Assembly (NCBI RefSeq): GCF_019219075.1
Contig: NZ_JAHUWJ010000007.1
Location: forward strand, 62,001-126,000
Length of the DNA stretch: 64,000 bases
Origin: Chitinophaga sp. sic0106
GTDB lineage: Bacteria; Bacteroidota; Bacteroidia; Chitinophagales; Chitinophagaceae
Direction of reading: 5' to 3'
Position numbers and translations under genes: made by a program. Positions 18,097 through 25,657 of this stretch are shown here, one piece after another. Position 1 is the stretch's first letter. Each line of letters starts with the position of its first letter. The notes under the pieces are model-generated. The model made no database searches and was not told the DNA's origin. It worked only from the letters and a program-made list of their open reading frames with translations.

Positions 18097-19587
18097 TTAG
18101 TGCCAGGTGTGGGCTTTATTGGCAAGGAGGTTTAGTGCTTCCTGCAAATCCCTGTCTTCCTGCGTAACTACCTGCGCAGCTGTATAGGTTACCGTTATAT
18201 CAGGCATTACGCCATGGCCATATACCGGATGGCGCAGCACGGACACTACCCTCAGTAATGGAAACTCCACTACTACTTTACTGTTTGGCAAGGTGAGGCA
18301 TTGGATAGTGCCGCCGCTGCAACCTTCGGAGCCACCATCGGTTTCCCGGCCAATGAATGTTGCATTATTACAGTATTGCCGGATGGCAGCAGCGGTGTGG
18401 GCACCTGAAGAAAATGTAGCACCGTCAATAAGTACAATGAGATTACCGTTGAAATGATTTGCTTCCTCCAAATTGATAGGTTGCAGCAGGTTTCGGAATC
18501 CCGCATGAAATTCAACAGGATACCGATTATTTTTTTTGATGCCTGTTGGTTGAAAGCTCTCCTTAAAACTGGATGTTTTCAGTGAATCGAAGTAAGGATC
18601 GAAATTAGTTTTACCTGGATCGGGCACGCGTGCCCATAGGTCGCCCACCATTTGAAACGGACCGCTCGCCAGGTAGGCAAGCAGGTGTGCGGCAATGCGG
18701 ATATCCCCGCCAGTATTGTGTCGCAGGTCGATGATAAGGTTCCTCACTTTGTTTTCGCGGATTTCCCGGAATGCCTTGTTGTATATTAATGTATCATCGT
18801 ATTGATAGGTATGTACTTCCAGCCAGGCGGTAGCGGAGTCTTTGAAAAAGCGCAGCGGAAGGTAATCGGTGTTGGCAGAAGTGTGCCAATCCTTGTAATT
18901 ATCGAATGGTGGCAGTGGCTCCTGTGCCGGCGCTGTGATTGGTAGGGTATCCACACTGATCGTACGGACTACTCCCTGTTTTGATTGTAGGGTAATAATA
19001 TAAGGAGGCTGCCAGTGGTAATATTTATTACAGGCGTCCTCAAAGCCATCGTATTCACTCAGGAATAGCTCCTTGAAAGTTTGGTTGTTACCATCGGCGG
19101 CATAGAGGTCGCCGCCATGTTTAATGATCTCTTTTACGGGTATGCTGTTGATGCTTAATAGTTCTTCACCGGTACTTACTTCCTTTAACTGGTGGGTGGT
19201 GACCCAGGCCCTACCCTGCTGTACCAGTACCTGGAATGGTAGTCGCGGGAGCCGGTCGGCAGCCGCGGGCGTATATTGCAGCGGATACTTCAGCTGCGTA
19301 TGCCCACATTTCAATGCACTGATTAGTGGATAGGTAGCTGCAATAAATTCACTCACAGACAAAGGGTGATTTATACTCCTGATGGTTTGATCGTATACTT
19401 CAAGCAGACTATCTGCCGGTGTATATAATCCGTAGGCGGGATGCACTTCTTGCACGGCATCCCAGAGGAGTGCAAGGTCTTTTTGCATGCAGGGCACGGT
19501 CAGCTGCTTAGTTTGTGCGTGGGCGTGAATGGCTGTACTCAGCAGCAGCATTGGAAGGAGGACGGCTTTACCAAGGGATGACATCAT
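18097..19587 (-). CDS. S41 family (tail-specific-like) peptidase
   Basis: A 496-residue secreted serine peptidase-like protein. Signal peptide ends in AIHAHAQ. The S41 features are GHTQLKYPL near residue 95, the strand LIIDLRHNTGGDIRIA about 290, and the nucleophile region DGATFSSGAHTAAA about 395, with the second Ser of SSG as likely catalytic residue. The first two codons are both ATG. It is probably periplasmic or outer-membrane-associated; no PDZ domain is obvious. It lies upstream of the B12 riboswitch on the same strand, but with its own transcription, and I see no functional link to B12. Confidence 0.85.
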   Translation of the reverse strand: MMSSLGKAVLLPMLLLSTAIHAHAQTKQLTVPCMQKDLALLWDAVQEVHPAYGLYTPADSLLEVYDQTIRSINHPLSVSEFIAATYPLISALKCGHTQLKYPLQYTPAAADRLPRLPFQVLVQQGRAWVTTHQLKEVSTGEELLSINSIPVKEIIKHGGDLYAADGNNQTFKELFLSEYDGFEDACNKYYHWQPPYIITLQSKQGVVRTISVDTLPITAPAQEPLPPFDNYKDWHTSANTDYLPLRFFKDSATAWLEVHTYQYDDTLIYNKAFREIRENKVRNLIIDLRHNTGGDIRIAAHLLAYLASGPFQMVGDLWARVPDPGKTNFDPYFDSLKTSSFKESFQPTGIKKNNRYPVEFHAGFRNLLQPINLEEANHFNGNLIVLIDGATFSSGAHTAAAIRQYCNNATFIGRETDGGSEGCSGGTIQCLTLPNSKVVVEFPLLRVVSVLRHPVYGHGVMPDITVTYTAAQVVTQEDRDLQEALNLLANKAHTWH

Positions 19588-19682
19588 GTTAACAGGATTA
19601 TGGCAATAACGGATCGGGCATTGATTTTAAAGATACGGTGAAAATATGACCCGTTGTAGCTGTTCCTTATTTTTGGCCATCC

Positions 19683-19790
19683 AAATACCGCTAACTATAT
19701 AAGCAAAATCCATCCGGAGGATCTGCAAAGCCGGATCTCCTATATGCTAACCTCTGATCTGTGGCCGCCTTGCTTCAGGCGGCCTTTTTT
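19683..19790 (+). ncRNA. Candidate small RNA of about 110 nt
   Basis: A canonical intrinsic terminator stands on the plus strand where both flanking genes are on the minus strand, so it ends no known gene. About 95 nt upstream, at 19668-19675, is TATTTTTG, a full match to the Bacteroidota -7 box TAnnTTTG. The stretch between contains a GC-rich imperfect hairpin around GGAGGATCTGCAAAGCC and no start codon with a plausible frame. No well-placed -33 TTG was found. I do not recognise a known RNA family; it lacks the SRP RNA loop. Confidence 0.4.
19763..19790 (+). terminator. Intrinsic terminator, plus strand
   Basis: An 8-bp stem GGCCGCCT / AGGCGGCC with a 6-nt loop is followed at once by six T. 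The opposite strand has no T tract after the stem, so it works only for plus-strand transcription. Confidence 0.8.
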
Positions 19791-19805
19791 ATTTAATGTT
19801 CTTCA

Positions 19806-20639
19806 TCATCTTCTCTCTCTCAGCCAATCCAATATTTCCGCCATCACAATTTCTTTCTGCAGGTCATTTAGCAAATCGTGATAATGACCTTCGTAGAGCT
19901 TCAGCGTTTTATCCGCTGATCCGGCATGCTCATAGAAATACTCGCTGCCTTCATGCTTGGTGGCTTTATCCGCAGTACCATGGAGGATCAGCAGCGGCAG
20001 TTGAATGGTGGACATTTCGGCTTTCAAACGCTCATCTGCCAGTACCAGTTGCTGCACCGTTTTGGTGGGCTGCACTTCGTTGGCGATCAACGGGTCACTG
20101 TTCATAAAATCGACTACTGCGGTGTCGCGGGAAAAGTCCTCATTTTTTAGTTTCAGTACATGGGCATGCGGAAACACGTGACTAAGGCCTTTCAACACGG
20201 CCAGTGCAAAATCAGGTGCAGGCACCTGGAACGCAAAGCTCTCGCAGATAAAGCCGGCCAGTTTCTCCTGGCGGTCCAGCGTGTAAACAGCGGAGAGCAC
20301 ACCACCTGCACTATGCCCTAACAGGAATACGGGCAGGCCGGGATGGGCAGCCTTTGCCATCTCCACTAACTGATCCAGGTTAGCAGTAAAAGCATTGTAG
20401 TCAGCGATGTAATAACGTTCTCCATCAGAGTTTCCCCTGCCTGGCCAGTCGATGCCATACACTTCATACGCTTCATTTACCAGCTGTTCAGCGGTCCATT
20501 GAAAATACCCGCTGTGGGAATTAAAGCCATGGGCTAAAACCACAACGGCTTTGGGATCGGTAGTTTTCCAGTTGCGATAGTATACGTTTAAACCATCGGC
20601 AGCCGCGAAGGTGGCTGTCTGGGGGGTAGTGTTTGCCAT
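19806..20639 (-). CDS. Alpha/beta hydrolase, monoacylglycerol-lipase-like
   Basis: A 277-residue cytoplasmic serine hydrolase of the lysophospholipase/monoglyceride lipase type. The oxyanion region is VVLAHGFNSHSGYF, the nucleophile elbow GHSAGG (Ser near 121), the acidic residue is in ILHGTADKAT and the catalytic His in EGHYHDLLND. The gene appears to be monocistronic; a terminator-like element at its 3' side faces the other way. Substrate is probably a monoacylglycerol or similar lipid ester. Confidence 0.88.
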   Translation of the reverse strand: MANTTPQTATFAAADGLNVYYRNWKTTDPKAVVVLAHGFNSHSGYFQWTAEQLVNEAYEVYGIDWPGRGNSDGERYYIADYNAFTANLDQLVEMAKAAHPGLPVFLLGHSAGGVLSAVYTLDRQEKLAGFICESFAFQVPAPDFALAVLKGLSHVFPHAHVLKLKNEDFSRDTAVVDFMNSDPLIANEVQPTKTVQQLVLADERLKAEMSTIQLPLLILHGTADKATKHEGSEYFYEHAGSADKTLKLYEGHYHDLLNDLQKEIVMAEILDWLRERR

Positions 20640-20747
20640 GAGATAGTCTTTTGAATGTTAACCTTATGAAGATAAGGTTATAGCTAGTATTATTCATGGC
20701 AAACCGTTCAGATATACCTCAGATTGCATGATTGGTACATAAACAAA

Positions 20748-20785
20748 AAATCCTGCCAGTCGGAAGACTTCGTCCGGCAGGATTT
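20748..20785 (-). terminator. Terminator of the xylan-utilisation operon
   Basis: A 10-bp stem AAATCCTGCC / GGCAGGATTT encloses an 18-nt loop with inner pairing. On the minus strand it is followed by a run of T (GGATTTTTTG), directly after the last gene of the xus operon. Confidence 0.8.
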
Positions 20786-20802
20786 CTTTTTATATGTCAA
20801 CC

Positions 20803-22911
20803 CTATTTCGTTGCAGTTTCCAAAGCCTGGCAGGAGGTGGAATACGCCAGCTTGCGTACGTATGCCTCCGTCCAGATGCCGATAGGCTCACCAGCGCGCC
20901 AGCTGGAGCTGGCAGGACTATCCAGCGGACTCCAGAACGTAATGCCATAGCGCTGCGCAGCCGGCACCAGCTCAAAGTATTGCTGAATCACGTATTGGTA
21001 CAACTCCGCCTGTGCCTTATAATGCTCCGCAGTGGCGGCGCTGGTTTTAACGCCAACGCCTATATCCATTTCCGAAACTTTAATCAGCTTTCCTGTTGCG
21101 GCCAGCAGCTTAAACATCTCCGAAATATTAGCTTTGCTGGTAGTGGTGCTGATATGCATCTGCGTGCCAATGCCATTTACTTTCACGCCCTTGCTCTCCA
21201 GGTACTGCACGTAGGCGATGAGGCCGCGACACTTATCCAGACTATATTCCAGGTTATAATCGTTGATAAACAGTTTATCATCCGCATTACCATATTTACG
21301 GGCGAGTTGAAAGGCGCGTACTGCATAATCTTTCCCCAGGTAGTCCTGCCAGTAGAAATGATCGGCTGGCAATGTTTTGCCTATACCTGTTTTCAATTCC
21401 GCAGGCTTGCCATCGTCCATGGGTTCATTCACAGCGTCCCAGGCGTGTACATCGTTTTTGCAGGCTACCATCATACCGCTGATCCAGGCTTCCAGGGCAT
21501 TGCCAATAATCACCTCTTTTTCTGCGGCTGATTTTTGCACGGTGGTGGTTACACTGCCTACCGCTTTGGCGTTGCTTAGGACCACGTCATCAATGTATAC
21601 AGTGCCGGCAAATTCTCCATAACTGAAAATAAGCCGTATTCTGTCGGCTGCTGTTGTTTTTGTAGAGATGTTCACCTGTTTCCATTCTTTGGTGACAGGC
21701 ACCTGCCCGAAGCCGTTAGACGCATAGTTCGCACTCTGTAACTCAGGCCGGATGATACCTTCAGCCGTTCCTTTTACCCAAAAGCTGAGGTTGTAGGTTT
21801 CCCCGTTGTCCAGCGCTTTATCAAAGGCATAGGAAGTTTGTATATCCCAATAGTTAGCAGCTTTCGCAGTATTAGTTACGTAAAATGCTTTACCTTTATT
21901 GCCGGTGCCCATGCCATCGGCGGTGATACCCCTGGTAGAGCCGGTACCCCAGCCTCCCCAGGCACTGCCGGTTTCAAAATCACCGTTTTTGACCAGGTTG
22001 GTGATGGTGGGAGTACCCTGGGTATCGTATACGTAGATGTTGCTGACGTCGAGGTAATAGGTAACGCCTGGCTTATAGCCCAGGTCCAGGTGCACTTTAA
22101 AATTTGTACCGGTTATATCACTTACCTGTACCCTTATTTCTTTCCAGGAGATGTTGGTGCTAAAGGAAGTAAAGGGCGTGTTGTTTCTCAGGCCTTCAAA
22201 TGCAACGCGGCCTTCCCCGTCCTGGTCTGATTTCACGTAGCAGATGATTTCATACTTATGCCCCGCAACGGCATTGATAGCGGGTGTTATCAACTGCAGG
22301 GCCTCTGGTGTATTACCAGCGCCGGCTATCAGCTTCACCGCCTTTCCCCCGTTCATGCCTGCACCTTCTTCCACAGTAATGGTACCGGTTTTGCCCCAGC
22401 TACTGAAAGTACCATCCAGCAGTGCCGTATTTTTAAGGTCATTCGGATAAGCGGGAGAGGTAAATATCAGGGGAGCAATCAGCCCATTGAGATAGGCGGC
22501 ATTTTGGTTGGCATGCCAACATAAGGTATGCCCGTATACCGCCATACCAGCAGCTTTTGCGGTACTGAGCAGATTAGTAACATTATCCAGTGCCAGCGTG
22601 CCATTTGCCTGCACCACCGCGCCATGCTTCATTTCATATCCCAGTACGATCTCATCAAAATTCCGGTTCGCCAGCCGGTACATCACGCCTTTGGCTACGT
22701 ATGGCGACAACGAAAGGGCCACGCCCAGCTTGAACTGCGGGTTGGAGGCCCGGTTGATGTAAGACTTCAATGCCTGATAGGCATTGATATCTTCCTGTAC
22801 CAATGCACTCTCTGGCGCCTCCACCTGGAAGTCCAGCGGCTCATACCTGGTACAGGCAGCCATCATGGCAAGTGCGAGTGTGGGGAGTACTAATGTATAA
22901 CGTCTGTTCAT
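20803..22911 (-). CDS. xyn10C: GH10 endo-1,4-beta-xylanase with inserted CBMs
   Basis: A 702-residue surface lipoprotein (lipobox MAAC). The GH10 barrel is split: its first strands (about 60-135, ending GHTLCWHANQ) are followed by an insertion of about 330 residues with two CBM4/9-like beta-sandwich modules, then the barrel resumes near 470. The acid/base Glu is E496 (DAVNEPMDD) and the nucleophile E614 (VSEMDIGV). A CBM insertion inside the GH10 domain is the known architecture of the xylanase that ends the xusABCDE-xyn10C cluster. It cuts xylan at the cell surface for uptake by the Xus receptors; last gene of the operon, 4 nt after xusE. Confidence 0.9.
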   Translation of the reverse strand: MNRRYTLVLPTLALAMMAACTRYEPLDFQVEAPESALVQEDINAYQALKSYINRASNPQFKLGVALSLSPYVAKGVMYRLANRNFDEIVLGYEMKHGAVVQANGTLALDNVTNLLSTAKAAGMAVYGHTLCWHANQNAAYLNGLIAPLIFTSPAYPNDLKNTALLDGTFSSWGKTGTITVEEGAGMNGGKAVKLIAGAGNTPEALQLITPAINAVAGHKYEIICYVKSDQDGEGRVAFEGLRNNTPFTSFSTNISWKEIRVQVSDITGTNFKVHLDLGYKPGVTYYLDVSNIYVYDTQGTPTITNLVKNGDFETGSAWGGWGTGSTRGITADGMGTGNKGKAFYVTNTAKAANYWDIQTSYAFDKALDNGETYNLSFWVKGTAEGIIRPELQSANYASNGFGQVPVTKEWKQVNISTKTTAADRIRLIFSYGEFAGTVYIDDVVLSNAKAVGSVTTTVQKSAAEKEVIIGNALEAWISGMMVACKNDVHAWDAVNEPMDDGKPAELKTGIGKTLPADHFYWQDYLGKDYAVRAFQLARKYGNADDKLFINDYNLEYSLDKCRGLIAYVQYLESKGVKVNGIGTQMHISTTTSKANISEMFKLLAATGKLIKVSEMDIGVGVKTSAATAEHYKAQAELYQYVIQQYFELVPAAQRYGITFWSPLDSPASSSWRAGEPIGIWTEAYVRKLAYSTSCQALETATK

Positions 22912-22915
22912 GTTA

Positions 22916-23872
22916 TTATTTAGCTATAGGGGTGAAAGTTTCCATGGTCACCGCACGATCCCTCAATACCAATGTGTCAGTGGTAACCAACTGCATATCT
23001 GCCAGTGTCATGTTGTAATTCAGGTAAAGTGCATCCCGGTCCTGGTTGCCCCAGCTTTTCTGCTCTCCCTTCTTCACAAACTTTCCGCTGCCGGTCACCG
23101 TGAAATTGCTGCTGCCTGCGGTAATAATACAGTTGCCACCTTCATCAAAAGTGAGCAACAGCACGCATGTTACATTAGTACCGTTTTTATCTTTGATCAC
23201 TACCGGAAACTCAGCAGTAGTAAGGCTCCGTGTAGTCAGCTTATTCACGGCATCATCCTCTACATATAGCTGATGCCTGGTAATGGTCTGGTTCACACTG
23301 CCGGTCACCACATCCTTGCCGCGGCGCAGGTAGTTGCCATGCCAGGTATTCACGTATTTTACAGCGTAGAGGATAAAGTCCTTACCGGCGAGGATGGAAT
23401 CGGCGCCAGCTACACCGCCTATGCGCAGCGGTATCACGTAATTATTACTGATAGCTTTAGGATCAGCAAAAAATGCGTCGGTGAGCTGTACTTCTACTCC
23501 ACCGGCAAGCCCGCCTGCCGGAATAATAATTTTGTTATCCGCCAGGGTGTAGTAGTGTGAAGGCATGGCCAGCACTTCACTTTTGCCGGCACCAAACAGC
23601 AGGCCGTTTCCCAGCAGGGAATTATCCACTGCAATGCCCACTGTCACGTCCTTTTTAGCATAGTACACACCACCGGTGGTAGCCATGATTTTACATTTAT
23701 GCTGGTTATCCAGTTGTGTATCAAAAACGTCTTCTCCCATCGTCAGCGTTCGCACAGGATACTGATAGGCGAAGTACACCGTCTGGTATTCATAGTCCGG
23801 GAAGTCCCTGGACTTATTGCAGGATACCACGGTGAAGTATAACATGATCAGAACGAGAATACGCATCTTCAT
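22916..23872 (-). CDS. xusE: Xylan-locus surface lipoprotein (XusE-like, DUF5627)
   Basis: A 318-residue lipoprotein (lipobox VVSC, then NKSRDFPDYEY). The first half is a DUF1735-like beta-sandwich (VYFAYQYPVRTL, FFADPKAISNNYVIPLRI); the second half carries the DUF5627-type segment KYVNTWHGNYLRRGKD. Such proteins accompany SusD partners and are thought to bind glycan at the surface. Its position, after the second SusD-like gene and before a CBM-containing GH10 xylanase, is that of xusE in the conserved xylan cluster of Prevotella and Bacteroides. Direct binding is inferred. Confidence 0.75.
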   Translation of the reverse strand: MKMRILVLIMLYFTVVSCNKSRDFPDYEYQTVYFAYQYPVRTLTMGEDVFDTQLDNQHKCKIMATTGGVYYAKKDVTVGIAVDNSLLGNGLLFGAGKSEVLAMPSHYYTLADNKIIIPAGGLAGGVEVQLTDAFFADPKAISNNYVIPLRIGGVAGADSILAGKDFILYAVKYVNTWHGNYLRRGKDVVTGSVNQTITRHQLYVEDDAVNKLTTRSLTTAEFPVVIKDKNGTNVTCVLLLTFDEGGNCIITAGSSNFTVTGSGKFVKKGEQKSWGNQDRDALYLNYNMTLADMQLVTTDTLVLRDRAVTMETFTPIAK

Positions 23873-23896
23873 AATTCAAAAATTTTAAGTAATATT

Positions 23897-25645
23897 TTAC
23901 TGCCAGCCCTCATTTTGCACCAAGGCGTTGTACTTCAGTTTTTCGGTATACGGGATAGGGCCATAGGTCATATAATCCTGGTACACGCGGTCTTCCACGG
24001 GTATCACGGTATACGTACCACCTGTAATGCTTACACCTTTGGCGCCTTCTTTCAGTCCTGCCTTCCAGCGGCGGAGGTCCCAGAAACGGAAGCCTTCGAA
24101 GCAGAGCTCCAGGCGGCGCTCATTTCTGATCAGCGCCCTCATAGCTTCCTGGCTACCTTTCGCCGTTTCCAGCCAGGCATCCCCGTTAGTGAGTCCAATA
24201 CCGGCACGTTTGCGGATTGCCTTGATCACATCATAAGCGGAATAGGCATTTTCGCCCATACCGGTAGGTCCCCAGGCTTCGTTGGCCGCTTCGGCGTAGT
24301 TGAGGAAAATTTCAGTATAGCGGATATGCGGCTTGTAATGTCGCTGATTGTTGGCTGAAGTCGGGTTCAGGTTTACATCCTGGCGCAGCAGCTTACGGAG
24401 GTAATACCCGGTGCGGGTAGAGGTACCAACTTTATTAAGTGCATCGTTGGTAGTACCATCCGCTGCGGTGTTGATCACGGTGGCACCCGGGCCGGCAGTG
24501 CTGCCATTCACAAGTACAAACAGCTTCAGTCGCGGGTCCCGGTTGGTATAAGGATCATTGGCATTGTAGCCGCTGGCAGCATCTGCAATCGGGTAACCAT
24601 TTAACATCGGGAACGCATCTACTAGATTTTGTGTAGGATTGATGCGGCCGTTGCCATAGATCGTGGGCGGGAAATTATTTTGCTCCAGGTCCCTGTTATC
24701 TCCATAGTTATTCCGCCATAAAATTTCCGGCGGATTGGCGCCTTCTGCGAGACCGGCAATTTCGCTGGCAGTGGAATACCAGTTTAAGCCATTGGCCGCC
24801 AGGCCTCCGATGCCACCTCTCATATCCAGTATGTCGGCAGCGAGATTAGCCGCCGTAGCCCAGTTGCTGGCACCACCGGCTGCATAGGCCGGACTAGCTG
24901 CCAGCAACGCTACTTTCGACTTGATAGCCCTGGCAATGCGCCCGGTAAACAGTCCCCGGAAAGCGCCGCCAAAGGCACGGTTATATTGCTCTACGGTCAC
25001 ATTACCATACTTATCCGGCACGATGCTCTGGTTTTCGAAATCCAATGGCAGCAAGGCGATGGCGGAATCCAGATCGCTGTAAATCTGTTGTACACATTCC
25101 TCAAAGGTGGCACGGGGCTTATTGAAATCCGCCTGTACGTCCGTAAGGATAGGCACCCCCAGCAGCTGTCCGTTTGCGCCTACGCCTCCATGTGTTTGCA
25201 GGAGGTGATACATAAATAACCCTCTCAGTCCGATTGCCTCCCCTTTCACGCGCATGGCAAACAGGCGACTCACAATACTATCTGCCGTCCATTTTACTTT
25301 CGGAATTTCGGTAAGGGTGATGTTGATATATTGTATAGCGGCATAGCTGTTGGTCCACTGGCTCAGCGGGTTATTGGTGGAGGTCCATTGCCCCTGTGCT
25401 ATTTTCAGGTAACCATTGGTTTGATCATTTGTGACGGCATCATCCGTGGCTACGTCATTAAACGACCAGGAGTTAGTGGGGATGCGGTTATAAGCATTCA
25501 GCAGGATACCATAGGGAAACCTGGAATCGTTGGCCGGGTATTCCGGCACCAGCTGCCGGTTGTTTTCTATAGCCGGCTCGATCAGGTCTTTACAGCCATA
25601 CATCAGGAACACCGCAGCCGTTATCATTACTAGTACCTTATTCAT
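23897..25645 (-). CDS. xusD: RagB/SusD-family lipoprotein (XusD-like)
   Basis: A 582-residue surface lipoprotein (lipobox LMYGC). The SusD fold is seen in the N-terminal helices (QWTNSYAAIQYINITLTEIP), the TPR-like QIYSDLDSAIALLP, and the C-terminal family end ERRLELCFEGFRFWDLRRWK. It forms the lid of the SusC-like transporter encoded 12 nt upstream and binds xylo-oligosaccharides by analogy with the xus cluster. The gene order supports XusD rather than XusB. Confidence 0.85.
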   Translation of the reverse strand: MNKVLVMITAAVFLMYGCKDLIEPAIENNRQLVPEYPANDSRFPYGILLNAYNRIPTNSWSFNDVATDDAVTNDQTNGYLKIAQGQWTSTNNPLSQWTNSYAAIQYINITLTEIPKVKWTADSIVSRLFAMRVKGEAIGLRGLFMYHLLQTHGGVGANGQLLGVPILTDVQADFNKPRATFEECVQQIYSDLDSAIALLPLDFENQSIVPDKYGNVTVEQYNRAFGGAFRGLFTGRIARAIKSKVALLAASPAYAAGGASNWATAANLAADILDMRGGIGGLAANGLNWYSTASEIAGLAEGANPPEILWRNNYGDNRDLEQNNFPPTIYGNGRINPTQNLVDAFPMLNGYPIADAASGYNANDPYTNRDPRLKLFVLVNGSTAGPGATVINTAADGTTNDALNKVGTSTRTGYYLRKLLRQDVNLNPTSANNQRHYKPHIRYTEIFLNYAEAANEAWGPTGMGENAYSAYDVIKAIRKRAGIGLTNGDAWLETAKGSQEAMRALIRNERRLELCFEGFRFWDLRRWKAGLKEGAKGVSITGGTYTVIPVEDRVYQDYMTYGPIPYTEKLKYNALVQNEGWQ

Positions 25646-25657
25646 GTTTGCTGATTT

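Noticed and set aside
19683-19790. SRP RNA, 6S RNA or tmRNA as identity of the small RNA candidate
   Set aside because: No SRP apical loop, no long 6S-like double helix and no tRNA-like end; too short for tmRNA.
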